The translations under genes and the position numbers were made by a program. A stretch of 64,000 bases of DNA from Streptantibioticus cattleyicolor NRRL 8057 = DSM 46488. Lineage in GTDB: Bacteria; Actinomycetota; Actinomycetes; Streptomycetales; Streptomycetaceae. Under the pieces are notes generated by a model that was not told where the DNA came from, ran no database searches, and worked only from the letters and a program-made list of their open reading frames with translations. The stretch lies in assembly GCF_000240165.1 (NCBI RefSeq), contig NC_017585.1:744001-808000 (forward strand), written 5' to 3'. Of this stretch, positions 8,716 to 17,462 are shown one piece after another; within the stretch, counting starts at the first letter, position 1; each line of letters opens with the position of its first letter.

Positions 8716-9612
8716 ATGCGCGTATTCGTCACCGGTGCGACCGGATTTGTCGGGAGTGCGGTCGTCCGCGAACTGCTCGACGCGGGGCACGAGGTCGTCG
8801 GCCTGGCGCGTTCCGCAGCCGCCGAGGCGTCGCTGGCGGCGGCCGGGGCGCGGGCACACCCGGGCGCGCTCGACGACCCGGTGAGTCTGCGCGACGGCGC
8901 GAAGGCGGCTGACGGGGTGATCCACACGGCGTTCGTCCACGACTTCTCGGACTACTCCGGTGCCGCCCACACCGATCTGCGCGCCGTCGAGACGCTCGGC
9001 GCCGCGCTCGCCGGATCCGGCCGGCCCCTCGTCGTCACCTCCGCGATCGCCGTGCTCACGGCGGGCCGGATCGGCACGGAGGACGACGCCCCCGACCCCA
9101 CCGCGCTCTCCGCGCCCCGCATCCCCTCGGAACGGGCGGCGCTCGCGGCGGCCGAGAACGGGGTACGCGCCTCGGTGGTACGGCTGCCGCCGTCGGTGCA
9201 CGGCGCCGGCGACCGCGCCTTCGTACCGACGCTCATCGGCATCGCCCGCGCCACGGGCGTTTCCGGGTACCCGGGCGACGGGTCCAACCGCTGGGCAGCC
9301 GTGCACCGTTGGGACGCCGCGCGTCTGTACCGGCTGGCCCTGGAGTCGGCCCCGGCCGGTTCCCGGCTGCACGCGGTCGCCGAGGAGGGCGTTCCGCTGC
9401 GGGAGATCGCCGAGGCCGTCGGTGGTCGTCTCGGGCTGCCCGCGCTCCCCGTGGCGGCCGAGGAGGCGGAGGGCCACTTCGGCTGGCTGACCCCGTTCGT
9501 CTCGGCCGATACCGCGGCCTCGGCGGCGCTGACCGCGCGGCGGCTGGGGTGGCGCCCGGAGGGGCCGGGGCTGGTCGCGGACCTGGCGGTGGGTGGGTAC
9601 GTCAACGGATAG
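8716..9612 (+). CDS. atypical SDR / NAD-dependent epimerase-dehydratase family protein
   Basis: 298 residues. It begins with the Rossmann motif MRVFVTGATGFVGSAVVRELL (TGxxGxxG), followed by an extended-SDR core. The usual YxxxK is not obvious, as in atypical SDRs; SERAALAAAENGVRASVVRLP occupies its place. The late segment RWAAVHRWDAARLYRLALE is the conserved His-Val-Asp-Asp-Ala-like region of epimerases. A cytosolic NAD(P)-dependent oxidoreductase or sugar epimerase is likely; the substrate is unknown. The divergent LysR gene is its probable regulator. Confidence 0.85.
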   Translation: MRVFVTGATGFVGSAVVRELLDAGHEVVGLARSAAAEASLAAAGARAHPGALDDPVSLRDGAKAADGVIHTAFVHDFSDYSGAAHTDLRAVETLGAALAGSGRPLVVTSAIAVLTAGRIGTEDDAPDPTALSAPRIPSERAALAAAENGVRASVVRLPPSVHGAGDRAFVPTLIGIARATGVSGYPGDGSNRWAAVHRWDAARLYRLALESAPAGSRLHAVAEEGVPLREIAEAVGGRLGLPALPVAAEEAEGHFGWLTPFVSADTAASAALTARRLGWRPEGPGLVADLAVGGYVNG

Positions 9613-9726
9613 ACAGGGGCGGGCGGCCGGACGGGGACGGCCCGCAGGGCTCAGTTGTGTCACATCGTGGGCAACCGGCGGCGAAAAGCGGGCTCGGCCC
9701 CCTGGTCGTCCGCTTACCGTGGGGCC

Positions 9727-10602
9727 ATGATCCAGACCAACGTGCTGGGCGAGTATCTGCGCGCCCGGCGTGATCTGTTACGTCCGGAGGACGTCGGACT
9801 GCCTTCGGGCGGCCGACGCCGCGTGCCCGGACTGCGCAGGGAGGAAGTGGCGTTGCTGGCCGGGATTTCCTCCGAGTACTACCTGCGCCTGGAACAGGGG
9901 CGCGACCAGCACCCCTCCGCCCAGGTGCTCCAGGCGCTGGCCCGGGTACTGATGCTCGACGCGGACGCCACCGCACAGCTGACCCGCCTCGCCCGCCCCC
10001 GGCCGCGCCGCCCGCACCGGCGCTCCCCGGAACGCGTCGGCGACGGCCTGCGACGCCTGGTGATGGGCCACACCACGATGCCCGCCTTCGTCCACGGCCG
10101 CTACCTCGACGTCCTCGCCGCCAACCCGATGGCCACCGCGCTCTCCCCCAGTCTGCGGCCCGGTGCCAACCTGCTGCGGGCGGTCTTCCTCGACGCCGGG
10201 TTCCGCGCCCTGCACGACGACTGGCGGCGCGCGGCGGGCGACGCGGTGGCCGCGGTACGCCGGCTGGCCGGGCCGGAGACGCTGGACGCCCGACTGACCG
10301 AGCTGGTCGGCGAGTTGGCGGTGCGCAGCGAGGAGTTCCGCCGGTGGTGGGCGCGTCCGGAGGTACGGATGCGCAACGGCGGCGTGGTACGGATGCGGCA
10401 CCCGCAGGTCGGTCCGCTGGAGCTGGACTGCCAGCGGCTGGCGGCCATGGGCGCCGAGGGACAGGTGCTCGTGGTGTATCACGCCGCGCCCGGCGGTGAC
10501 TCGGCCCAGCGGTTGAGCCTGTTGGCCCATCTGGCGGCGGGGGACGCGCCCGTGGCGGCGGCGAGCGCGGGCCCCGCCGGCCCGTCCGCGCCGCACGTCT
10601 GA
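9727..10602 (+). CDS. XRE-family regulator with MmyB-like ligand domain (TTA codon)
   Basis: 291 residues from the ATG at 9727. The N-terminal HTH reads RRRVPGLRREEVALLAGISSEYYLRLEQGRD, the signature of the large actinobacterial XRE/MmyB group. The C-terminal half (HTTMPAFVHGRYLDVLAANPMATAL and FLDAGFRALHDDWRRAAGDA) matches the MmyB-like ligand-binding domain, which can bind fatty acids. Codon 18 is TTA (9778-9780), so translation should depend on the bldA leucyl-tRNA in Streptomyces. The frame extends back to 9655, but those residues are not family-like. Family members are often divergent from or next to SDR genes, and here it follows one. Confidence 0.88.
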   Translation: MIQTNVLGEYLRARRDLLRPEDVGLPSGGRRRVPGLRREEVALLAGISSEYYLRLEQGRDQHPSAQVLQALARVLMLDADATAQLTRLARPRPRRPHRRSPERVGDGLRRLVMGHTTMPAFVHGRYLDVLAANPMATALSPSLRPGANLLRAVFLDAGFRALHDDWRRAAGDAVAAVRRLAGPETLDARLTELVGELAVRSEEFRRWWARPEVRMRNGGVVRMRHPQVGPLELDCQRLAAMGAEGQVLVVYHAAPGGDSAQRLSLLAHLAAGDAPVAAASAGPAGPSAPHV

Positions 10603-10737
10603 CCACGTCATCCGGTGCCTGCCGGGTGACCGGCGGCCCGGCCGCTCGTCTACCATGAGCCCTTCGTCCCGCGGTACGGCCTGGTCCCGTACCCGCCAGG
10701 GGTGGGGCGGACAGCGCGGCGTGGTAAGGAGTCACCG

Positions 10738-12579
10738 GTGGCGGGCGGATCCCCCGACAGCTCGGAACGGAACGTTTCTGCGGAAACGGCCCCGGAACCC
10801 AACGCGCCGACCGCGCCCGACACCGGTGCCGACACCGGCGCCGCGAGCCGGCCCACCGACGCCTCCGCCGACGAGCCGCCCTCCGAGGAGAACGCCGAGC
10901 CCGCCCCCGACCCCATGCCGGAACCGGACTCCGGCACCGGCACGCCCTCGGAACCGGAGCCCGAGGCCGAGGCCGAGCCGGAACCCGAGGCCGGGACCGA
11001 CGACGCCCCGGAACCGGACGTCGAAGCCGACGCCGACGCCGACGCCGAAGACACCTCGGCCCCGGACGCCGACACCGAAGACACCCCCGACCCGGACACC
11101 GACACCAACACCGAGGACGCCTCGACGCCCGAACCCACACCCGCAGCCGACCCCGAACCCGAACCCAATTCCACCCCCGAACCCGAACCCACCAGCCACT
11201 TCGTCCCCCTCAAACCGCTCGACGAGCCCCGCGGGGAGCGGGTGGCCGAGCCGGTCGGGGCGGAGGACGAGGGGCGGCCGGCGCCCGAGCCGCTGGGATT
11301 GTTCGCCGATGTCACGGTGGTGTCGGCGGCGGCGCGGTGGCGGGCGGCGGCGCGGCGGCCGTTGGTCTGGGCGCCGTTGGTCGTGGTGCTGGTGGTGATG
11401 GTGGCGTTCGTGGTGGCGCGGGTGACGCGTCCGCTGCCGGCGCCGGTGCTGTCGCAGGAGGTGGCGAAGGGGTACACCTTCCCGGGGTCGTACCGGGTGC
11501 CGTGGCCGGCCGGGGGCCAGGGGGCGGCCGAGGTCGTCGGGGTGGGCTCGCTGGGCGGTACGGGCGCGGGGACGCCGGTGCCCACCGCGAGCACCGCCAA
11601 GGTGATGACGGCCTACGTCGTCCTCAAGGACCACCCGTTGCGCGGTGGCGACCAGGGACCGCGGATCACGGTGGACGAACTCGCGGAGAAGCAGGCGACC
11701 GCCCCCGGCGAGTCCACGGTGTATCTGACGAAGGGTCAGGTCTTCACCGAGTACCAGATGCTCCAGATGCTGATGCTCAACTCCGGCAACAACGTCGCCC
11801 GGTTGCTGGCCCGTTGGGACGGCGGCGGTGACCAGCGCGCGTTCGTCGCGAAGATGAACGCCGAGGCGAAGGCGTTGGGCATGGCCGACACGGTCTACAC
11901 CGACCCCAGCGGTCTGGACGCCACCACCAGGAGCACCCCCGCCGACCAGGTGAGGCTGGCCGGAGAAGTCATGCGCGACGACGTCTTCCGGCGGATCGTC
12001 GCCACCACGGACGCCACGGTCGACGGGTTGGCCCAGCCGTTGTCCAACACCAACACGCTGTTGCGGCAGGACCCCGGCGTGAAGGGCATCAAGACCGGCA
12101 ACAGCAGCGCGGCGCACGGTGCGTTCGTGTGGGCCGCCTACCGGACGGTCGCGGGCCGGCCCTGGCTCGTCCTGGGCGCGCTGATGGAACAGCGCTCACC
12201 GTTGAAGGGCGTCGACTCCACCGAGGACCTGCGGACCGCGCTGGCCAACAGCAAGGCGGTCATCGACAGCATCGGCGACCACCTCACCGCCGCGACCGTG
12301 GTCAAGAAGGGCCAGGTCGTCGGAGACCTCGACGACGGGATGGGCGGCCGGGTCGCCGTGGTGGCCGCGTCGGACCTCACCGTGGCGGGCTGGCCCGGCC
12401 TGGAGCTGCGGGTCTCGGTGGACGCCGGCCGCGTCCCGCTGCCGCACTCCGCCAAGGCCGGCACCCGCGTCGGCACCATCACCGTGGGCACCGGATCCGC
12501 CGCCCACCGGGTACCCGCCCAACTCGCCGCCGACCTGCACGCCCCGTCCTTCGGCACCCGGCTCTTCGGGACCGGCTGA
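10738..12579 (+). CDS. membrane-anchored D-alanyl-D-alanine carboxypeptidase (peptidase S11)
   Basis: 613 residues from a GTG preceded by AAGGAG. The first 150 or so residues are a cytoplasmic low-complexity Pro/Glu/Asp/Ala region. One membrane helix follows (WAPLVVVLVVMVAFVVARV). The extracellular penicillin-binding domain then shows the three active-site motifs: S-T-A-K with the nucleophile at about Ser285, S-G-N at about 349 and K-T-G at about 452. Such enzymes remove the terminal D-Ala of peptidoglycan stem peptides. The long acidic N-terminal region is of a kind seen in streptomycete low-molecular-weight PBPs and may bind a cytoplasmic partner. It is a single gene with no operon partners. 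Confidence 0.9.
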   Translation: MAGGSPDSSERNVSAETAPEPNAPTAPDTGADTGAASRPTDASADEPPSEENAEPAPDPMPEPDSGTGTPSEPEPEAEAEPEPEAGTDDAPEPDVEADADADAEDTSAPDADTEDTPDPDTDTNTEDASTPEPTPAADPEPEPNSTPEPEPTSHFVPLKPLDEPRGERVAEPVGAEDEGRPAPEPLGLFADVTVVSAAARWRAAARRPLVWAPLVVVLVVMVAFVVARVTRPLPAPVLSQEVAKGYTFPGSYRVPWPAGGQGAAEVVGVGSLGGTGAGTPVPTASTAKVMTAYVVLKDHPLRGGDQGPRITVDELAEKQATAPGESTVYLTKGQVFTEYQMLQMLMLNSGNNVARLLARWDGGGDQRAFVAKMNAEAKALGMADTVYTDPSGLDATTRSTPADQVRLAGEVMRDDVFRRIVATTDATVDGLAQPLSNTNTLLRQDPGVKGIKTGNSSAAHGAFVWAAYRTVAGRPWLVLGALMEQRSPLKGVDSTEDLRTALANSKAVIDSIGDHLTAATVVKKGQVVGDLDDGMGGRVAVVAASDLTVAGWPGLELRVSVDAGRVPLPHSAKAGTRVGTITVGTGSAAHRVPAQLAADLHAPSFGTRLFGTG

Positions 12580-12680
12580 CCCCCAGGCCCTGTCGTCAAA
12601 TCCCGCCTGCCCCGCGGCGCGCGGCGCGGGAACACCTGTGGCCGGCCGGGGCGTCCCAACCGGCCACGGGTGCGGGGTGA

Positions 12681-13181
12681 CTACTTGAGGGCGGCGACGG
12701 CCGCGTCGTAGTCGGGCTCCTCGGTGATCTCGCCGACCAGGCCGGCGTGGAGCACCGTGTCGTTCTCGTCGAGCACGACGACGGCACGGGCGGCGAGGCC
12801 GGCCAGCGGGCCGGTCTCCATGGCCACGCCGTAGTCGGTGAGGAAGTCACGGCCGCGCATGGTGGAGAGGGTGACCACGTTCTCCAGGCCCTCGGCGCCG
12901 CAGAAGCGGGCCTGCGCGAACGGCAGGTCGGCGGAGACGCAGAGCACCACGGTGTTCTCCAGGGCCGCCGCCAGCTCGTTGAACTTGCGGACCGAGGCGG
13001 CGCAGACCCCGGTGTCCACGCTCGGGAAGATGTTGACCACCTTGCGCTTGCCGGCGAAGTCGGCGAGCGAGACGTCCGCGAGGTCCTTGCCGACCAGACG
13101 GAACCCGGGGGCGGTCCGGCCGGGCTCGGGGAAGGTGCCGCCGACGGTGACCGGGTTGCCCTTGAAGCTGACGTCGGACAT
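12681..13181 (-). CDS. tpx: thiol peroxidase Tpx
   Basis: 166 residues, full length for atypical 2-Cys peroxiredoxins of the Tpx type. The peroxidatic cysteine is Cys60 in [17 protein letters not shown] and the resolving cysteine is Cys94 in [12 protein letters not shown]. The N-terminal [11 protein letters not shown] and the C-terminal [16 protein letters not shown] are typical. It reduces hydrogen peroxide and alkyl hydroperoxides in the cytosol using thioredoxin. No OxyR-like gene is adjacent. Confidence 0.96.
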   Translation of the reverse strand: MSDVSFKGNPVTVGGTFPEPGRTAPGFRLVGKDLADVSLADFAGKRKVVNIFPSVDTGVCAASVRKFNELAAALENTVVLCVSADLPFAQARFCGAEGLENVVTLSTMRGRDFLTDYGVAMETGPLAGLAARAVVVLDENDTVLHAGLVGEITEEPDYDAAVAALK

Positions 13182-13325
13182 GGGGTAATCGCCTCCTGAC
13201 GAGTGCGCTGGACCAGGACACCGGCCGTCCGCAGCGCTCGGACGGCTGTCGTGATCCTATCCGCGCGGGGCCCGCCGTCACCGTTCCGCCCGGACCGGGC
13301 GGCCGGAAGCCTGCCTGACGGGTCG

Positions 13326-14894
13326 TCAGGTCGCCGGAGTCCCGAACCAGCGGGAGAGCGCCTCCGGCAACTGGTGCACCGGCCTTTCCGTGGCGTCGGT
13401 GGCGGCGGCCCAGGCGACGAAGCCGTCGGGGCGTATCAGCAGCGCCGCGAGGTCCGGCCGGGCGGGGCAACTGGCGGTGACGGCGTCCACCCGGTCACCG
13501 TAGCCGTCGGCGAGGGCCTTGACGGCGGGGTCGCCGGTGAGGTCGAGCAGCAGGCCCCGGCCGCCGTGCAGCAGGTCGGCGAGGCGGCGGCCGTCGGCCA
13601 GTTCGAGGTCGGGGGCGCTCGCGCCGGTCAGCGGGTGGTCGCCGGGCAGGTCGTAGCGCTGCCAGACGCCGGAGATCCTGCGGGTGAAGTAGGAGGCGCC
13701 GGTGGTCGTCGCCACCAGGTCGCCGACGACCCGGCGCAGCGCGTCGGCACGCGGCTCGGGACGCATCAGCAGGATCTGCGCCCGCGTCCACTCCAGCACC
13801 CAGGCGCCGATGGGGTGGCGTTCTGCGGTGTAGGTGTCGAGGAGGGACGGCTCGGCCCGGCCGCGTACCACGGCGGCGAGCTTCCAGCCGAGGTTCAGCG
13901 CGTCGCCGATGCCGAGGTTGAGCCCCTGGCCGCCGAAGGGCGAGTGGACGTGGGCGGCGTCCCCGGCGAGCAGCACTCGGCCCCGGCGGTAGGAGGTGAC
14001 CTGGCGGGCGTTGTCGGTGAAGCGGGTGGCGGTGTGCACCGCGGTGACGGTGACGTCCGCCCCGGAGACCCGGCGCAGGCTGGTCTCCAGTTCCGCGGCG
14101 GTGACGGGGGTGTTGCGGTCGGCCGGCGGGCCGTCGAACTCGACGGTGAGGATGCGGCCGGGCAGCGGCCCGTACGCGTAGACGCCGGTGTCGGTGCGGT
14201 TCCAGCCGGTGTTGAGCGCCTCGGCGCCGGTGAGGTCGACGAGCGCCTGGTGGCCGGTGATCAGCGGGTCGGTGCCGGGGAAGTCGAACCCGGCGAGCTT
14301 GCGGACGAGGCTGCGTCCGCCGTCGCAGCCGACGAGCCAGCCGGACCGGATCGCGCCGGCCGGACCGCCGTCGGAGGCGGCCAGGTGGACGGTGACCCCG
14401 TCGGCGTCCTCGTCGAACCCGGTGAGTTCGACGCCGCGGCGCACGGTGACCCCGAGTCCGGCGGCGCGGGCGGCGAGTATGCGCTCGATCTCCTGCTGGG
14501 GTACGAGGCCGACCTCGCCGGCCGGGCCGACGTCGGCGAAGGCCGGGTCGTCGGGGTCGACCAGGTCGGCGCGGAGCATCAGGCCGGCGAAGTGGCCGGC
14601 GAACCGCGGTGCCATCCGCACCGGTTCGCCCTTGTCGGGGGCGGCTTCCCGGCGGTCGCGGACGAAGGCGTCGAACCCTTCGAACGTGCGCCGCTGCGCC
14701 TCGGCGAGTCGGGGCAGCAGGCCGCGCCGGTCCAGGGCCTGCGCGGTCGGGATGTTGATCGACCCCGCCTTGATCGTGGGGTCCGGTTCGGTCAGCCGCT
14801 CCACCACGACCACCCGGGCGCCCCCGAGGGCGAGTTCGCAGGCGGTCATCAGTCCGGCCGGGCCGGCGCCGGCCACCGTCACGTCGTAGTCCAT
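13326..14894 (-). CDS. FAD-dependent aromatic monooxygenase (PHBH / UbiH class)
   Basis: 522 residues from the ATG at 14894. The FAD-binding motif MDYDVTVAGAGPAGLMTACEL (GxGxxG) opens the protein. GWLVGCDGGRSLVRKLAG is the DG motif, and GRVLLAGDAAHVHSPFGGQGLNLGIGDALNLGWKL is the GD motif of class A flavoprotein monooxygenases. A thioredoxin-like C-terminal domain follows, as in tetracycline/anthracycline-type and phenol hydroxylases. It uses NAD(P)H and O2 to hydroxylate an aromatic or polyketide-like compound. The divergent TetR gene and a palindromic site between the two genes suggest substrate-inducible expression. Confidence 0.9.
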   Translation of the reverse strand: MDYDVTVAGAGPAGLMTACELALGGARVVVVERLTEPDPTIKAGSINIPTAQALDRRGLLPRLAEAQRRTFEGFDAFVRDRREAAPDKGEPVRMAPRFAGHFAGLMLRADLVDPDDPAFADVGPAGEVGLVPQQEIERILAARAAGLGVTVRRGVELTGFDEDADGVTVHLAASDGGPAGAIRSGWLVGCDGGRSLVRKLAGFDFPGTDPLITGHQALVDLTGAEALNTGWNRTDTGVYAYGPLPGRILTVEFDGPPADRNTPVTAAELETSLRRVSGADVTVTAVHTATRFTDNARQVTSYRRGRVLLAGDAAHVHSPFGGQGLNLGIGDALNLGWKLAAVVRGRAEPSLLDTYTAERHPIGAWVLEWTRAQILLMRPEPRADALRRVVGDLVATTTGASYFTRRISGVWQRYDLPGDHPLTGASAPDLELADGRRLADLLHGGRGLLLDLTGDPAVKALADGYGDRVDAVTASCPARPDLAALLIRPDGFVAWAAATDATERPVHQLPEALSRWFGTPAT

Positions 14895-14900
14895 GCGACT

Positions 14901-14924
14901 CACTATAGTCACTAAAACTATGTG
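14901..14924. promoter_or_regulatory. candidate TetR operator between monooxygenase and TetR genes
   Basis: CACTATAGT at 14901-14909 and ACTATGTG at 14917-14924 form an imperfect inverted repeat in the 47-bp divergent gap. The gap is unusually AT-rich for this DNA and should hold both promoters. The likely binder is the adjacent TetR protein; this is inference. Confidence 0.5.
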
Positions 14925-14941
14925 GTCGATATAATTTCCTC

Positions 14942-15619
14942 ATGAGTGAGGGACGACACGACCCCGGGCGCCCCGCGGAGCGGACACCGGGCGGGAAGAA
15001 GCCGACGCTGCGCGAACGCAAGAAGCGCGAGACCCGGCAGCGGATCTCCGACGTGGCCACCGAGCTGATCGTCGAGCGCGGCTTCGACAACGTCACCGTG
15101 GCCCAGATCGCCGAGGCCGCCGACGTCTCGGCGATGACCGTCTTCAACCACTTCCCGCGCAAGGAGGACCTGTTCATCGACCGGATCCCGGAGGCGATCG
15201 AGCTGTTCACCGGCGCGGTACGCGACCGCGCGCCGGACGAGGGTCCGCTGGCCGCGCTGCGCCGCCTGGCGTGCGACCTGGCCGAGCGGCACCACCCGCT
15301 CGGCGCGGTCGACGACGACTTCCCCGACTTCTGGCGGATCGTCCTCGCCTCCCCCGCGCTGCGCGCCCGGGCCCGGGAGGCCGTCGAGGAGCTGGAGACC
15401 GCGCTGGCCACCGCGATCGCGGAGACCACCGGCCAGGCCCCCGGCTCGCCCGCCCCCGGCCTCGTCGCGGCCCTCGTCGTCGCCGCCTACCGCACGGTCT
15501 ACCTGGCCACCGCCGGCCGGCTGCTCGCCGGTGAGCGCGCCGCCGACCTCGCCGACGACCACCGCGCCCGGATGCACGCCGCGTTCGACGCCCTGGAGCA
15601 CGGCCTGCCCGCGCTGTAG
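14942..15619 (+). CDS. TetR-family transcriptional regulator
   Basis: 225 residues. After a charged 30-residue lead comes the HTH RQRISDVATELIVERGFDNVTVAQIAEAADVSAMTVFNHFPRKEDLF, a textbook TetR DNA-binding domain. The C-terminal ligand domain is not specific enough to predict the inducer. It is divergent from the FAD monooxygenase gene and probably represses it. Confidence 0.92.
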   Translation: MSEGRHDPGRPAERTPGGKKPTLRERKKRETRQRISDVATELIVERGFDNVTVAQIAEAADVSAMTVFNHFPRKEDLFIDRIPEAIELFTGAVRDRAPDEGPLAALRRLACDLAERHHPLGAVDDDFPDFWRIVLASPALRARAREAVEELETALATAIAETTGQAPGSPAPGLVAALVVAAYRTVYLATAGRLLAGERAADLADDHRARMHAAFDALEHGLPAL

Positions 15620-15828
15620 CCGCCCGGCGCACCGCCTCATCCGTTCGGCCCAGCCCCGTTGCGCGTCCCCGGACCCCGCCGCGACCTGCCGGTTCGCCCG
15701 TCCCCGCGGCGTTCCGGCGGCCCGGACCCGGGTGCCGGGCGGCGGGCGGGACGGCAGGGTGGGCGCGGGGTTGCCGCCGGGGCGTCCGGGCGGTGTGCCC
15801 GCGGACGGCGGAGGAAGGCAGGGCCGGC

Positions 15829-16053
15829 ATGAGGCTTGTCGTCGATCTCAACCGCTGCCAGGCGTACGCCCAGTGCGTCTTCCTGGCGCCGGAGGTCTTC
15901 TCGCTCCACGGCGAGGAGGCGCTGCTGTACGAGCCGCGGGTGGCCGAGTCCCGCCGGGAGGACGTACTGCGGGCCGCCGCGGCCTGTCCGGTGCAGGCGA
16001 TCCTCGTCGACCCCGCGCGGCGGCCGGAGGAGGCGGGCTCCGATGGCCGGTGA
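15829..16053 (+). CDS. [3Fe-4S] ferredoxin, P450 redox partner
   Basis: 74 residues. Three cysteines, Cys10, Cys16 (C-X5-C) and Cys53 followed by Pro, are the ligand pattern of the small single-cluster ferredoxins that feed actinobacterial P450s. It overlaps the next gene by 11 bases, so the ferredoxin, reductase and P450 are translationally coupled. It would carry electrons from the reductase to the P450. Confidence 0.92.
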   Translation: MRLVVDLNRCQAYAQCVFLAPEVFSLHGEEALLYEPRVAESRREDVLRAAAACPVQAILVDPARRPEEAGSDGR

Positions 16054-17437
16054 CGACGCCGTACGGGCGCTCCGCCGCGACGGCCGCATCGTGATCGTCG
16101 GCGCCTCGCTGGCCGGGCTGCGCGCCGCCGAGCAGTTGCGCGACGAGGGGTTCACCGGCTCGCTGACCGTGATCGGCGACGAGCCGTACGAGCCGTACGA
16201 CCGGCCGCCGCTCTCCAAGCAGGTGCTGCTCGGCCGGGTGCGCCCGGAGGACACCGGGCTGCCCCGGCGGCGTCCGGTGGACGCCCACTGGCGGCTCGGG
16301 GTGGCCGCCACCGGCCTGGACCTGGACGGCAAGCGGGTGCTGCTCGCCGACGGTGACGCGGTGGAGTTCGACCGGCTGCTGATCGCCACCGGGGTCCGCT
16401 CCCGCCCCTGGCCGCACGAGACCGAGGCCGCGCTCGACGGGGTGCACGTGCTGCGTACCCGGGACGACGCGGCGCGGCTGACCCGGCGGCTGGCCGGACG
16501 GCCGCGCCGGGTGCTGGTCATCGGGGCCGGTTTCACCGGTTCGGAGATCGCCTCGGCGTGCCGGGAACGCGGGGTGGCGGTCACCGTGGCGGAGCGCGGC
16601 GCGGCCCCGCTGGTGGGGGCGCTCGGCGGGGTGGTCGGCGCGGTCGCCGCGGACCTCCAGCGCGACCACGGGGTCGACCTGCGCTGCGGGATCATGGTGA
16701 CCGCGCTGGAGGGCGACCCGGCCGGGCGGCTGCGCCGGGCCCATCTGTCGGACGGCACGGTGCTCGACGTGGACGTGGCCGTGGTGGCCCTCGGCGCAGT
16801 GCGCAACACCGCGTGGCTGGCCGGGTCGGGGCTGGCGGCGGGTCCGCGCGGCATCGCCTGCGACGCCGGCTGCCGCGCCTTCGACGTGCACGGCATCGTC
16901 ACCGACGACGTCTTCGCCGCCGGTGACGTGGCCCGCACCCCGCATCCGCTCTTCGGCTACCAGTTCATCTCGCTGGAGCACTGGGGCAACGCGGTGGAGC
17001 AGGCCGCGATCGCGGCGCACAACATGGTGAGCCCGGGCCCGGAGCGCCGGCCGCACCTGTGGATGCCGGCGTTCTGGTCCTCGCAGTTCGGGGTGAACAT
17101 CAAGTCGGTCGGGGTGCCCTCGATGGCCGACGAACTCCTCGTCACCCAGGGCTCGTTGGCCGAGCGCCGGTTCGTCGCCGCGTACGGGTACCGGGGGCGG
17201 GTGATCGCGGCGGTCGGCTTCGACCACGCCAAGTGGATGGGGTTCTACGCCAAGCTCATCGAGGAGGCGGCGCCGTTCCCGCCGGAGTTCCCCGCCGTGG
17301 ACCGGCGGCCGGAGGGGCTGCGGCCGGTGCCGGCCGGCTTCCCCGACCCGGCGCTGCCCACGCACGGCGCCAGCGTCACCCTGACCGGTCACTCGCCCAG
17401 CGAGCGGCGGGTCGTCTTCACCCCGTCCCGGGCCTGA
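16043..17437 (+). CDS. FAD-dependent ferredoxin reductase
   Basis: 464 residues. The first dinucleotide-binding motif is IVIVGASLAGLRAAEQL, then DEPYEPYDRPPLSKQVLLG, the conserved signature of putidaredoxin-reductase-type enzymes. The NAD(P)H motif is RVLVIGAGFTGSEIASACRE, and DDVFAAGDVARTPHPLFG is the third FAD motif. A reductase C-terminal domain follows. It takes electrons from NAD(P)H and passes them to the ferredoxin encoded just upstream. Start chosen at 16043, inside the ferredoxin stop region. Confidence 0.92.
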   Translation: MAGDDAVRALRRDGRIVIVGASLAGLRAAEQLRDEGFTGSLTVIGDEPYEPYDRPPLSKQVLLGRVRPEDTGLPRRRPVDAHWRLGVAATGLDLDGKRVLLADGDAVEFDRLLIATGVRSRPWPHETEAALDGVHVLRTRDDAARLTRRLAGRPRRVLVIGAGFTGSEIASACRERGVAVTVAERGAAPLVGALGGVVGAVAADLQRDHGVDLRCGIMVTALEGDPAGRLRRAHLSDGTVLDVDVAVVALGAVRNTAWLAGSGLAAGPRGIACDAGCRAFDVHGIVTDDVFAAGDVARTPHPLFGYQFISLEHWGNAVEQAAIAAHNMVSPGPERRPHLWMPAFWSSQFGVNIKSVGVPSMADELLVTQGSLAERRFVAAYGYRGRVIAAVGFDHAKWMGFYAKLIEEAAPFPPEFPAVDRRPEGLRPVPAGFPDPALPTHGASVTLTGHSPSERRVVFTPSRA

Positions 17438-17462
17438 CCGACCATCCGAGGAGTCCGTCCCC

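Noticed and set aside
8458-9663. Minus-strand extension giving a 726-residue LysR protein
   Set aside because: The upstream part is antisense to the SDR gene and has no family-like features; the LysR HTH begins right after 8391.
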